A stretch of DNA of 64,000 nucleotides, taken from assembly GCF_021347895.1 (NCBI RefSeq), contig NC_067120.1, positions 16,291,361 through 16,355,360 of the forward strand. The letters run 5' to 3'. Source of the DNA: Acanthochromis polyacanthus (Eukaryota > Chordata > Actinopteri > Pomacentridae). The position numbers were made by a program, and so were the translations under genes. Of this stretch, positions 49,799 to 62,800 are shown in pieces. The notes below the pieces were generated by a model. The model saw only the letters and a list, made by a program, of their open reading frames with translations, was not told the origin of the DNA and did not search any database. How positions within the stretch are numbered: the first letter of the stretch is position 1; each line of letters starts with the position of its first letter.

Positions 49799-50471
49799 TA
49801 GGGCTGGACCCGAATATCCGGATATTCGTTCGCTACGACACTATCCGGATATGAATTTGGTATCCGAATATTCGCCCCCCCATCCCCCCGTCGGACGTTA
49901 CCGGGCGGAAAGAATGTGCCGCGTTACTGTCTACCCTCCGCCTTCGGCCCACATCGGCTCATCTCATCATGATCACATAAACATATACACATATGTCTAT
50001 GTGATCACTCCCTCCTCCCCCAGACGAAAATATTTGAAGCTCGTCTCTTCCCTGCGCCTTCGGCCCACTTTGGCTCATCCCGCCGTGTTCTTCGGCTCAT
50101 TTCGGCTCCTCCATTGGTGTTTGTAAACACCACCCGAATGGCCGGGTGGCTGCCGACTCTGACGTCGCGCTTCACTTCGTTGCATAAACACAAGACAAGA
50201 TGCCGAAGAACTCTGCTGAAGACAAAACGAAGGCAACGAAGGTCGGTTTACACCGGGTTCAATCTGTCATCAGGAAATGTTGGCCAGAACTTTCTAAATA
50301 TGAAAAAGGATCCGAATTTTCGGGCTGTCTGTGTCACAAGCCGCTGCCACTACCGCACCTGACCCCCCATCCCCCCCTCGGATGTTACGGGGCGGAAAGA
50401 ATATTCGGATATTCGTCTTTAATAGGGCCCAAATATTCGGAGGCCAGAAACCACTATTCGGGCCAGCCCTA
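49799..50471. mobile_element. Non-autonomous hAT transposon with 8-bp target duplication
   Basis: A 673-bp element starting TAGGGCTGGACCCGAATA and ending ATTCGGGCCAGCCCTA, with imperfect terminal inverted repeats. Flanking octamers GTACTAGG (49791-49798) and GTACTACG (50472-50479) differ at one base, fitting the 8-bp duplication of hAT elements. The left end holds an 18-bp palindrome (CGAATATCCGGATATTCG, 49811-49828). A GC-rich block (CGGACGTTACCGGGCGGAAA) is repeated near both ends. A short frame from ATGCCGAAGAAC (50200) may be a remnant of a transposase N-terminus, but I see no catalytic region. It probably lies inside the gxylt1 3' UTR. Confidence 0.8.
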
Positions 50472-50479
50472 GTACTACG

Positions 50480-51243
50480 CCAACGTACAGTAAACAATGT
50501 ATTGCAAACTCCGATCTTGGACTCTGTGAAATGACAGCCTCATGCTAAATTCTCAAGTTAAGACATAATAAAAAGTGCTTCTTGTCACAGATGTCCGACA
50601 AAAATAAATACTGATCAGATTCTATACTGTCAATGAGCACATTGTCTTGTTAAATAAAACGGAACATATGTGCGTACCTAATAAGCACCTAAAAAGCAAT
50701 GAAAGCCCTTCCCTGTGATATACTGCAAGGAAACCACATGAAAACACAGATTGCAGAATTATATTAAACCTCTAATAAAATACTCTTGATAAATCTGCTC
50801 CCCCCCACCCACAAAATTCTTAGACAACTGTACAAAGTGATTACAGATTATGTCTCACAACAACAACAAAAAAATAATACCACCTGATTGTCTGGAATAA
50901 AGGAAATGTTGGCCTTGTTGGCTTCTAAGCCCAAAAAAACAAAGTGGATTCAGTGCATTTTCCACCATTGTAAGAAATCATTAGGGACCTGATTGTGAAT
51001 TCATTGGACAGATATGTATCAAAACTGGCTTCACCTAAAAATGAAAGCATAGAACCTGATGCACAGATTTACCCTTCTTCATTTCCAGTGTCTTAATATG
51101 AAGTTTGTAAACAGATGCTGGTTCGGTGTTGACCTGAGTCCGTCTGTCATCCAGCTCATCGTCTCCACAGGAGGAACTTAAATCTAAGTCTCTGCTAACA
51201 GAGAGACATTAGGCACTGCTCATGGAATGGCATTTGAATGTTG
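50480..51243 (-). other. gxylt1: Probable gxylt1 3' UTR, proximal part
   Basis: Sequence between the gxylt1 stop codon and the hAT insertion. No frame or RNA gene is recognisable and no minus-strand AATAAA is seen in it, so it is likely transcribed as 3' UTR. Confidence 0.4.
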
Positions 51244-54200
51244 TCATCTTCGTTTCGTGACGTCCTGTTGAACAGACGCGATGCTCTGCTTTAACCTCTT
51301 GGTCAAGAGGTGGCTGGCTCGGCCACAGTAGGTGTGTGTGGTCGTCTGCAGCGACGCCTCCAGCGGCTGAAGCAGCGAAGCCTCCATGTTCTCACCAAAT
51401 GGGTACTGGGATGACGAGAAGCATATTTTACTTCCGATATCAGACATGTACTAATAAAAAATGAGACTTTATCACATTGTTGTTCATCTGCTGGCTGCTC
51501 TCAGTTTAAATTCCGCCCCTCTTCTGCTCCTGGCATCACACAGAAAAGACTGAAACATGTTTTTGTTAAAAACTGAAGCACAAGTGCGCACACTACACCT
51601 GTTGCCTCCTGCGACAGCTACGACGGAACAATGAGAACTGCATTCAGATAACATGAATTAAGTACCCCATTTGTCACTGTCAGCTCAAGACAACAACATT
51701 CTGCATTTGATTCATATCTGTCAATTCAGAGTGGGTTTGGATGATGAATATCTATGACCACAACTACACACAAATGGGCTTAGTAAGGCGTGACAGCATT
51801 GGTAAAAGCCACAGCTGCAGCATTCCAGATATGCTTCATTATATTCTGCTTTTGTGTCACCAAGTAAACAGCAAAGAAAAAAAAAAACTTGCAGCTCTCC
51901 AGTCAGTTAATATTAGCAGCCAAGGCTTTTGTCACGTACAGTATGCAAATAAAGCTGTGGGTCTTTCATTTTTATATTGAGACACACCAATTTTTTATTG
52001 CTCCAGTAAATAAAAGAAATCACTACTTTACAGCATCTTATTTGACTTTGGCTGGGCAAAGCATTATGTTACTCAAAGCGCGCTTTCTTTATTATCTTTC
52101 ATATACTGCAGCAGGCAATAAAGCACCATTAACAGCCTCCTATCGATTTTTATGTGGATGTGGCTGGTGCGTTGTCCACACAGCCATCATGATGTCTCAA
52201 ACTAGCATCAGCACTAAAAATTTTACAACTCTTCTGTGGGCTTGGCTGGATAATGGTTGTACCCTTTATTGTAAGTTCCTCTGCTGACTGAGAGAGCCTG
52301 TCTTGGGAGCTGGGCTGACTGAGGATCTCCTGGTCGGGTGGAAATGAGAGTTTCTTCCAAAACAGCCAGCTCCAGGCTTTAGGATGCTGTCCTCAAAGGA
52401 CTGAGTGGGAACAAAGTGGGAGGGGACCAAGGGAGATGAAGCGACAGGAAGCGCTGATAAAAACTTCCAAAAAAAAACATAAACCTAAAAAAAGATCAAA
52501 GGCTGAAACACTCTTTTGTTTTCTACACTAATAAGCCAGCTATACAATAAACCCATTCATCTAGATTATAGGGGATATGTGTTGTGCTTACTAATGGCAA
52601 ACAACAGCGCTCCTCTTCCTCCTAAAATCGGGCGAGTCTGGTATATGTGCTGTCGGAGAGACTGATGGAGGCATGAGGGCCGAGTGCCCCATAATGAAGC
52701 CTGCTCGTTTACTTAATGGCTGAGAACATTGCCCGTACTGATAGTGGCCAGGCTAGGCCCTGTGGCGGTAATGGATGGAGACCAGCTAATGAAGCTTCCC
52801 TTGCTCCCCCGACTGCAGCCTGCATGTTGACCGTTGTGCTGAAATCAACAAGAGGAGATCGAAGGCAAGCCACAAGCGAAAAGCGAGACAGCTCTCGGGC
52901 TGATTTTCTTTCTCACTGATGATGGAAACATTATGAGCTTTTAAACTCCACAAGCTGAAACGCATTTCAAGTAAATTTGAAAAGAGCCAGTAATGCCCTG
53001 GAAGTGCTCCGAAGCATGTTTTATAAACGTTACTCTCTTGTTTTCCTCATTTAGGGGCACCAAAAAATATTGTTTCCTTGTCTGAAAAAATTCCAAAAAT
53101 TCTGCAAAAAAATTTCCCCAGGACGAAAATTAAAACAATTTCTTAAAATGTTATATTTTTTTAAAAGTCCCCCAGATTTGGCAAGAAAATTCTTGGAAAT
53201 ATTTTCAAAAAATTAGTAAAAATCTTCCAAAAAATCCTAAAAACATCTAAAGTGATTACATATATATCAGTACAACATCTAATATTTTCATTAAGAACAT
53301 TCACATAAAAATCAACCAAAACCCAGCAAATTTTGCTGGATTTTGGTTGATTTTTATGTGAATGTTTTTCAGAAACATTTTCACCATTTCTTTTTTTCCC
53401 CCACAAAAAATGTTCAAAGATTTCCCAAAAATGTTGAAAATGTGGACATCAGAGGTTTCACTGTGAAAACATTTTTTTTTTTCCACATTTTCAAATTTTA
53501 AAACGGGTCAATTTTGACCCGCAGGACGACACGAGGGTTAAAGAAGGTACCATTTCCACAGTAGGTGTCAAAACATGGCCACATCTCATCAACCGTTCGA
53601 AACAGGTAAATAGAGACCTTTGACAGACCAAAGAGAACATCACCTGATAAAAAAAAAACACACCAAAACCAACCACCATGTATTATTCTCTGTAATCAAA
53701 ACCTGACATATGTGACTCTCTGTGATGGGTGTGTCTTCATGACAACAAACATGGGGATTGTAGTTTATTCTGAGTCTGTCCCACACAGACCACTCTGCAG
53801 CTGTAAATACACACTCAAAAAAAATCTACAGTCTGTGTTTTAAGAAATCATTCACTTTAAAACTTCAAAGCATGCAGTCATTAAGCTGCTAACAAAGATT
53901 TACGTGTTCAGTGGGAAGGAATGAGCTTGGATTGGGTGCAAATGACAGGCTTGATTAGTTAGAAAGCACTGAGAGGACTAATGAAGTGCAGGTTTTGGTC
54001 TTTAGATAGGACTGTTCCTTGAAATCAAAAAGTTGTGTGATTCAACTATTTCTGTATAGAGAAAAGCAGCTGTATTTTAAAGATGGGCAGAATGAGCCTT
54101 AAAATTCTGCTTTGTATGGATTCATTTTTGTCACACATTTATAGTTAACGGCAGATTTCACTGAGCTCTAAGATTCCCTACCAATGTCCTGCCATCTGAA

Positions 54201-57200
54201 ATGGCCTACAGAAATGTTTGAACACAATTATGAGGTGCATCATTACTGCAACAAACATCAAGAATTTTAGCCTTACAGCCGACACAACTAAAAGCAAGTA
54301 TTCCACTGGGTGACATCAGGTGGGGCTGATTTGCCCAGTTTGGGAGACCCAAGACAGGATGACGGAAATGTTTAACAGGCTATTGATTAAGCACTGGTGG
54401 ACAGAAGTCTCCATGAGAGAAAAGCAATGACCTGGAGTACCTATTGATAATGTAATGACCAGCAAATGTTTCTCCAAATACTCTGGTCAGGGAGACGGAG
54501 GCACCGGAAACAGAGTCTATAAAATGATCCCTCATCTCTAGAATAAACAAAGCCTTTCAAACTTTGCATCTTCTCGCATTAAGTGTTCCAGTGAGCTGTG
54601 TCTGGAATATCTCAATAAAAACTTGTGGAAGAATAAATATATTCAGTCCTTTTCAGATATATTTAGCATGACATAAAACTTGGATATGAACAAAAACGCT
54701 TCATTACAATTTTTTATAATGTTAGTGTATAGGGTAGAAACCACGTATTTCTGCGAGGATGTCGGTACCTTTTGTATGGCTTCATAGACTGCTCGAAATG
54801 CAGGCTGCTTGTCATCATGATAAACTCCTCTGTTACCATGGAGAATGAAGACACCTTCTTGTTCAGCCTGTTTACAGTTGCTGCCATAGATGCAGTGGTC
54901 TGGACGGTAGTTCCACTGGCACGGGAACACATATAAGCTTTCTGGAACACAGCAAGAGACACGACTGGGTTGATAAGGACTGCAAATAACCGGGTTTATT
55001 CAACAAGACTCCATTAAAACCCCTCAAATATGTATTTGCAAGTAAATGCCAAAACAATAAACATCTTCAGTGGCGCACTGTTTGTAAACTGAATTAATAT
55101 TTCATTTATAACTCAATATCATGCTGTGAGCGTGGTTGCACGAACCTGGGTTATGGTGAAATATGATGTTAAGAAGGTCCTGGTCGCCCCATGTGATGTT
55201 GAGTTTATACTTCTGGAGAAGGGGCATCAGCATTTCCTCCCACTGCAGTGCAGCTGCTGTCATGTCATTCTGCAATCAGACAGCAATCAGAGAGCATTTG
55301 TGTCATTTTGCATCAAAAAACAATAAACCTGCAATTCTGGAAGATGAACACTTTGGTAAACACTTCACATCAACTCAAAGAAATGGTTTATCAGTCAAAC
55401 AAAATAAGCTCACTGGGAAGATGCGACAGGAATTACAAGAGTGACATCAGCTGGTTTATGTTGGTAGTGCAGTGCAGCTTCTCCCTCAACATTTTTAATT
55501 CTTTACTGTCAAAATGTTGCACAAATCTCCAGACGTTGCGGTCACTAACTGAATACAGTGTGTGGAACTGTAAAAATTTCTTAACTACAAATAATATTTA
55601 GATTTATTTTAGATGTACCACTCATTTTTAAAATTGCTTGTTGAACTGTATATCAAATGAATGAACATCATGAAACCATAACAGGGACATTATATCGTGG
55701 TTAATTTTGCCAATTATCCAAGTATGATAAGATAAGGAAGTACAAATCCCAGCAAACAGAAACAGTCAACAATGGATACCAAAGAACAAAATTACCTTAA
55801 AAAATTTCTCCCTGAAGCGTGTCATGTTCATGAGCATGACCCCTGAGTTGATGCCTGTCTTGCCATAGTACGGGTGACGGGCGAAACGGTTGTACCAGCC
55901 GATACGTGGTTCTTCGTGCTCTGGAGCCATGGCAGCTAACTGGCTTGAATTGAACTGAGTGAGCAGGGCCCAGATGTGCTCAACTGGTTCCAGAAAAAGA
56001 ATATCTGTGTCGACATAAAGCAAGGAGTCCACATCTTTCAGGATTAGCTGAAAAGCAAACAACAAAAGATATATCAGTATACCGTACAAAAGTGTGCTTG
56101 ATACAAAACATATGACTGAAGGGTGACTCTAGACCTACTGGCAGGAAGAGCCTCTGAGAGGCACAAGGTTTGAAGAGCTTCTTCCATTCTCTTTCATTCT
56201 CCTTGGGAAAAGTGATGTGGTAGATGGTGAAGTTGAAATGGCCCTGAACCACTCTAGGCCACGACTTCAGCTTCAAGAAAAGACAAGCGCAAGATCACAA
56301 CAGTATCCATACGTCCAGTTTTAACTTGTTGTGCTTTTTATTAAATCATGGAAAAGTTACAACACCCAAGACAAAAAGACTTGAGCTAATGGTATGTCCA
56401 CATGCATGCAGAATGGCAGATTGTGTCTTTGCTCAAATTGTGCAATGGCTGCACCCATCATATATGTATGGGATTTTCTACATGGCATTTGTAAGTGATA
56501 TGAGCAAACATTTACAAAACAGTGCATAACAGCAAATGAATACAAAACGTAAAAGGTTCTGTTGGGGAGCATACTTACAGCATCTCTGAAACTGTTATGC
56601 AGTTCCTCCTCAGCAAAGATGTAAAAATGTAGAGGCTTTTTGCTGAAGAGAACAGCAGACTTCAACATATTGAGAGTTTCCTCCAGCCTGGGGCCACAGG
56701 CCACCACAGCCAGGTGACTCCTCTCATCGCTAGGTTTCTTGACAAAAGAGTCCGACCCCTCACTAAGAGCCAAGACAAAGTTGAATGAATCAGTATTCAA
56801 CCCTGACATTTATGTTTACGGTTGAATGGATGTACTGACAAGTACAGGAGACACCAAAGCAATGAAAATATCAGCAGCTTCAGCAGACTGGTACTCAACG
56901 CTGTGGGATTGGAACGGTCATTAGATTTAATGGAGGGATGCAGAACAGAACTATCACTGTGATTTTGTGCTGCCTCTGAGCGCTCCTTGTGGATGAATGC
57001 TTTCAAGTTTGGAAATCAGAAATGCAGCTTGTCAAATTTTTCAAAGACCACATAGGATACTTCACGTCACTGTATACATGCCATAGGATTGAAAGCCTGC
57101 AAACAGATTTAAAAAAAAACTTTGAATATTAGTCATCCCTCAAAGGGGCATCAATGAAAGCATTAAGACCTCCATGATCAATCTCTCCAGGTCTTAGACT

Positions 57201-58321
57201 CTGATTCAAGAGCAACTAATGCCACTTCTACACCCAAGAATCACAGATAGAATTGCTGTTGATTAAAAAAGTCAGCAGATAAGATACTGCTATCGTTAAT
57301 GGTGTATATATGAGAATGTCATCATGAGATGGCACTTGTGACTTTACAAACTCAAGCACAGACACAAGGAACAATGTGAAAGCAGCAACATCCCAGTTTC
57401 AACCTTGAACTGTGTACCTGGGAAGTAGATGAAAGTTATATGGCTGTTGAATATTGACATTGGATCACTAGTATAAAGGTTCACAAAATCAGTCATACCT
57501 AAGAGATGATTCCAATAAGCAGTTCACTCCACAAACATCAGCAGGCAGTCTCCAATATGGATTCCAGTAAGAAACTGACAGTGATTTACACCTGACAGAA
57601 TAAAAACATGATCTTTTGGATCCTCAACGTTGAATTAATCTTGTCGACATCAGAACTGTGGGTTTTGCGATTAGATCTTTTCCTCAAGTACCTCCTAAAT
57701 CTATTAAACAGGTGGTGGTCCTTTAAATCCAGCCTATAGCTAATGTTAATGAGGCACAGACTTAGCTGGCAGTAAGGCTAAGCTGATAAATTATCTTGCT
57801 AGCTAACAGGTGGCACAAGTCAACACATAAGTGTTACAGGATGGAGGGAAACACTACAACAAAATATGTACATTTTTAAGGTGTTCGGCTAAAGTTGCAT
57901 TACTGTGAGCCCGGTAGCTAACGTAAAGTAGCTTCAACTTGTGTCGGTAATGTTAGCAGACATGAACTACAAAGAGTCAACTAATGTTAATTCTTGAATA
58001 GCAGCTAACTTTGCTACAGCAGGTTTAGCTAACAGCTCAAGCTAACTACTACTATTATGCTCATGTATGAGATAAAAATAAGAGACATAGCCCGCTAAGC
58101 TACCTGTCCAGCCCTTCTTCGCGGTCTGGGAGGCCTGCCGGTCCCGGCATTTTCCTGAGAAGATGCCCGCTCTCATGACTGCTCCTGTCGGGTATCCCGT
58201 GTTCTCTCGCCGCCCAGCCGTCTGCGTCCTCCAGGGTGGAGGCGAGCTGACTGAACACATACAGCAGAGAGAGGAAGCTGAGGACCATGCACAGGAGAAA
58301 TGCGTGAAGATAGCATCGCAT
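51244..58321 (-). CDS. gxylt1: Glucoside xylosyltransferase 1 (seven coding exons)
   Basis: GXYLT1 transfers xylose from UDP-xylose in alpha-1,3 linkage to O-glucose on EGF repeats of Notch and similar proteins, in the ER/Golgi lumen. Coding exons, in transcription order: 58104-58321, 56579-56762, 56139-56270, 55796-56047, 55146-55269, 54769-54941, 51244-51405. All six introns are GT-AG and phases join cleanly to 414 residues (human about 440). Residues 5-25 form a signal anchor, starting [10 protein letters not shown], which is closer to GXYLT1 than GXYLT2. The GT8 domain begins at HLAVVACG (exon 2). The metal-binding DxD is DTD at 191-193. GYLT hallmarks [28 protein letters not shown] and [18 protein letters not shown] are present. 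Four N-glycosylation sequons are visible (NFT, NSS, NMT, NIT). The C-terminal exon carries HTYCG. Start context is CAAAATGC. Teleosts may have a/b copies; I cannot say which this is. Confidence 0.95.
53049..53537. mobile_element. piggyBac-like MITE remnant with long palindrome
   Basis: The right end, read on the minus strand, is CCCTCGTGTCGTCCTGCGGG followed by TCAAAATTGACCCG. It abuts TTAA at 53538-53541, which fits piggyBac target choice. CGGGTCAATTTTGACCCG (53504-53521) is itself palindromic. The interior is A/T-rich with repeated CCAAAAAT phrases and contains the 71-bp palindrome at 53296-53366. A matching left end with TTAA was not found, so the left limit is a guess. Confidence 0.4.
53296..53366. 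repeat. 71-bp near-perfect palindrome
   Basis: Two 35-bp arms around a single central base (53331) match at 34 of 35 positions. The arm begins AACATTCACATAAAAATCAA. It lies in gxylt1 intron 6 and would form a strong hairpin in RNA or a cruciform in DNA. Confidence 0.9.
56763..58103 (-). other. gxylt1: gxylt1 intron 1
   Basis: A 1.3-kb phase 2 intron (CAG/GTAGCT donor, CTCTTAG acceptor). Its 5' part (57730-58060) is dense in GCTAAC/GTTAGC words, otherwise unremarkable. The splice joins AG|T to give Ser73. Confidence 0.7.
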
Positions 58322-59084
58322 TTTGCGCTTCAGGTTTGATGCGCTAAAGAAACATTTTCGTTGACCTTAGCCGGGTAACATCTGATTGATGTACTAGCAG
58401 CTAACTAATCTATCCCAATAAATCAAGTCACAAGATAAGCCGAGGAGCACAGTTGGTGTTTACAGTTGTCAGCCCCACCCACTTGTGTTACACGTGTTAC
58501 CTCTGATCAGCCATCTGCTACAGTGTGTGTGTGTGTGTACAGCGAGTAATTTTGACTTCTCAGCTGCAGTAATTATAGCAGACAGGATGGAAACCATTAT
58601 GGTGGGAACACCCTGCCAAACATTATAGAAGAAAAATGATCCCAAACAGTGTTAACCCGAGTTAACCCGAATGCAAAGTACTACAATAATAGGATTGCAG
58701 AGATGCTGTGATTATTGAATGTAGCAGTTAGATCCACATATTCATACAGCAGCGGAAGTACTCGGATATTAAGTACCAATATCACAATGTAAAATATCCT
58801 GCTACATTTAAACTTTTACTCAAGTGCAAAAGTATTATCAACTATGTAACTACCAAGAGTAAACATATTCCTTGATTGTAATTACTGATGCATTTAAACA
58901 GCATTTTAATGTAATAATGTATCATATTTATTGTTTGTAAAATCTCAATATGGGACAATTCTGTTCAATAAATGTGTTGCATTAAGGCCTACTCTGGAAT
59001 ACAAGGAGATAAATGTGTAAACCAGCAAGTCAAACTCTGAAAGTACCTCAAAGCTGCACCTAAACAGCAGAACAAAAAGAAAAA
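58322..59084 (-). promoter_or_regulatory. yaf2-gxylt1 intergenic region, includes gxylt1 5' UTR and promoter
   Basis: About 0.76 kb separates the likely yaf2 poly(A) site from the gxylt1 ATG. It must hold the gxylt1 promoter and 5' UTR, but I see no TATA box or CpG island close to the start. A short (GT)n run lies at about 58525-58538. Transcription start position unknown. Confidence 0.4.
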
Positions 59085-59108
59085 CATATTCATGTATCTA
59101 CATCTTAT

Positions 59109-59124
59109 TTTATTCAACTTTATT
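59109..59124 (-). terminator. yaf2: Candidate yaf2 polyadenylation signals
   Basis: Two minus-strand AATAAA hexamers (59119-59124 and 59109-59114), followed by a T-rich stretch about 25 bases downstream. They would give a 3' UTR of about 0.7 kb after the stop at 59804-59806. Tentative without transcript data. Confidence 0.4.
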
Positions 59125-59803
59125 TTACAATATAAACCATTCTATAGATTAAATCATGCTCAACTCTACCAAGTGAAGGTGAAGCATACTTAGAATAACT
59201 GTTCCATATTTGTCCTCAAATGTTAGAGAGTTAAACAATTATTGCATCCAATGGCGTAAAATGAGATCTGGATAAGGCCAGTAACCGACAGTGCTAAGAT
59301 TACTGATCATGGCAAAAGTGGAAATAATGGTAAAACAATGCTACAGTGAACACAGGATGCCATTAAGTGCAAATAATGAATTCAAGGATAAACTACAATT
59401 CTGAGATGACTTCTTCACATTTCTTTCACAATGCATCGTGTATTCTGTGCAGCAACGACCAGCTGAACGTGATGCTGACGTAACACTGAGGTGTTGAAAC
59501 GCAAGTTACCACAACACGCGACATCCAGGATTTAATGCTACTGTTCCTTTCTTCAGTTCATCATAAGTTTGCTGCATCAGTTCTCTGAGTGTTGAGTGTA
59601 CAGCATACGTCCTGACTCCTGAATTCCTGACCATCATGGAGAGGCTGTGAAAAATACAACCCGGAGTGAGAAGCGAGTGCTATCATATTGGCATTTATGG
59701 TAATATTAACAAAAACGTGCATTTTGGAGTTTAATCTCTGGTTGAGGCTGTTGAGAGTGCAGAAGAAGGGGTTGTGCTGACTGGGAGCGTGAAGGCCTGA
59801 ATG

Positions 59804-62800
59804 TTAGTGAGTCTCTCCGTTAAGTGACGAGCCTTCACCGCGGGGCGAAGAACATCTGGAGACGCCTCGTTCAGTGTTATCAGAGCTTGAGCCGCTTTGA
59901 CTGTGTTGGTCTGCTGAGGCAGCACTTGTTGAAGTGGACGTGGGTTTGGCTTTCTCCTTAAAGTCTGTGATTACTACTGTCAAATCTCCAACTGTGACCT
60001 CCAGGTGCTGAGCGCTGCTCCTGTCGATGTTTTTTAACCTGGGCCTGGTGACGAGACAAACAGAAACAGAACCTGAAAACTGTGTAGAGGACACTACAAT
60101 ATTTCATTAGTGTTAAAAACAAACAAGATCTAGTCAATCGTTTCTTCTGAAAACAAGAATCTATTACCTCATCTTTTTATGGCTTTTCTTTTTCAGTGTC
60201 ATTTCTTTTTCACTTTTGTCTTTCTCCGATTTCTCTTTCTTCTCCTTTTTGGGCTGTGTTGGTGACGCGAACTGCTGATTTACTTGCTGTGCAACCAGCT
60301 GAGAAACAGGCCGTGGTTTTCTGAAAAAATAAAGAAAAAAAAAACAACATATGATGGCTTTGTGGTTACATTTCTATCGCTCAACCTGTAAGTAGGGTGC
60401 GAATGTGGTTTGCAATGTGGAAACATCTGACTGAATTTACCAAAAATACTTCAAGTTTTAACAAAAAAGTTACAACTGTAATCTGATTGCGAATAAATAT
60501 TGTTAATATTTAGCTGGTTAACATGGGTAGAATATAATATGTGCCAGATGTACACTTCATCTCACTTACACTGTCCCCCATCTCCCCTTAAGCACAATCT
60601 CTCATGTGCATGATGAACTCTGTAACAATGATGGCTGGATCAGTCCCAGCCAAATTATGTATCATTTACAGAGTCAGAGCTGTGTAGGAACATCTGACCC
60701 CCCCCCCAAATACATATAGAATGGTAAGCTAACAGACCATGAGAGGATACACTGTGAATCTGAAACTTTAAAGTATGTATTGATTCAGAATTGCAGACTT
60801 TTGAATTGCCTTTAAATAGTCTTGTATGAGACAGCTCTAAGAAAGGTCCCGCTACACCTCATTATCATCCTGCTGTTTGTATTTCTTTAAACCAATCACA
60901 ATCATCCTCTGTGGGGGGTTAGACATAATTTCGACACAGTTCTTTGTTCATACACAAATCAACTGAAACTTCATCCTGAGGAGAACCTCTGTGATCTCTA
61001 ATGTGCCTGCGAAAAGCCTCCTTCCATTTTTCCTTGATTATGCTGAAAATTTTTAACTTTTGCTCTAGATTACAGCAAGACCAGACTCTGTGTTCTAGGA
61101 AGTTGGAAAATTAATTATTTAACAGGCTGGTCAGTTGTTTGACAGTCACATCATGTAAATGCATGATTAGAAAAGAAACTCGATTAGCTAGCTTAACACA
61201 TACTAGCTGCGTAGGATACAGAGAACACACACACTGTAGTTAGGGTTAGATCTTAACCATTTTCTGCACTAGCCACCCGGGCTAGTAGCTTGCAAATGCA
61301 CTAGCCCGTTACTTGAAGCCCCCTCGTCAGACGTTATGGGGCGGAACGCATATTCGGATATTAGTCTTTTATAGGGCCCGAATATTCGGAGGCCACAAAC
61401 CACTATTCGGGCCAGCCCTACTATGCTCATAACTAACTGACACAGCACTAAGGAACACCTGTTTCTCAATCTGAAAGTCACATGTATTTCAATTCTAAAA
61501 AACTAACAGATTTTGAGACTTCTTGAATCTCCATACTCACCAGGTTATACTCCCTACGCTCAGAATCACTGGCCATCTGGATAAGCCCATTAAAAGCTAT
61601 GCTATCTTGCAAATTCACTGCAAATCTCCTCACTCACATTTCAAACAAACTTTTCAAACATGGCTGACATCACCCCACCTTACTGCCCTGCCATCTACCC
61701 TAAGTTACAGATTCTGTATAGTGGTGCCATCTTGTGGCAAGTTAAGCACTTATCATGGTGCAACACAGTTACCTGTGTCAATGAACAATGACAACAATAC
61801 ATTACAATAGAAATAGAGTGAACTTAAAAAGTTTTGCACTAGCCAACACAGGCTAGTAGCAGAGATTTTGCACTAGCCCATGGATATCTGTACTAGCCAC
61901 GGGCTAGCGGGCTAGTGTTAAGATCTAACCCTGGTAGTGGTTAATACATCCTATAACAGAATATTGGCTCCACAGCCTCCTCACTTATTTCTGTCTTGTT
62001 TTAGCCAAAGTAAAGCTACATTCACATATTCCAAAAAAAGTGGACAGTGTAAACTCTGATTACCCTTTGTTTTATTGCTGCAGAGAATAATCTATCCACC
62101 CATAGTGAAATGCATTTCTTTATGCTAAACATGAAGGGACGCAGTTGGTATTTTATACAAATTTACAGACATGTGGAAATGAGGTGTAAGCTCAGGGTGC
62201 AGTGACGGAGCCTGTGCAAAACAGTGTCGAGGGGAACTTAATTTCATGGAAAATCTGCACGAAAGGAGGTGAGCACTCTAAAAAGCAAACTGACCAAAAG
62301 AACTATCTAGACCTGTCTTATGGCACAATCCAAATCTTCATGAAAAACTTGCCATTTTTTGTGTGTAGGCTGCTGCTTAAAGGTTGTTGTTGGTTCACAT
62401 CGCAAAGGGGTACTGAAACCATCAACACATCGAAAGAGGAAGGGAAATGCATGTGAATAGCAGGGCAGAAATGGCACGTTTACACCTGCAGTAATATGAA
62501 TAAGTGAGCATCTTACAAAAGGTACAATATTAAACATTTGATGCCTTCTTTCTGTTGTCCTGAACAGCATTTCCTTTTTGAGCCACAAGTAAGGCACACT
62601 AACATTAAGATGTTCTTTCACACTAAAGGTCACTCTGAAATGACAGTCAGTCTACTTAAATTAACTTTGACTGTCAAAACCTCACATTAATTTCTGTAAA
62701 TTAGAAAGATCAAAAATGCATTTTGCAAAGAACGGAAAACTGTGGATGTTGTCTCTCACTTCTCTGGATCAGAAGATGAAAAAAAAAATCAAAAGATGTA

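Larger units (their letters stand above)
51406..54768 (-). other. gxylt1: gxylt1 intron 6 (largest intron)
   Basis: A 3.4-kb phase 0 intron between the exon ending AIQK and the last exon starting YPFGENM. It contains a unique-looking GC-balanced stretch at about 52560-52930 (possible conserved element), a piggyBac-like end with a long palindrome at 53049-53537, and otherwise ordinary AT-rich sequence. Confidence 0.7.

Noticed and set aside
52716..52919. 67-codon frame as an extra gxylt1 exon
   Set aside because: The gxylt1 reading frame joins cleanly from exon 6 to exon 7 without it and GXYLT1 proteins have no such segment.
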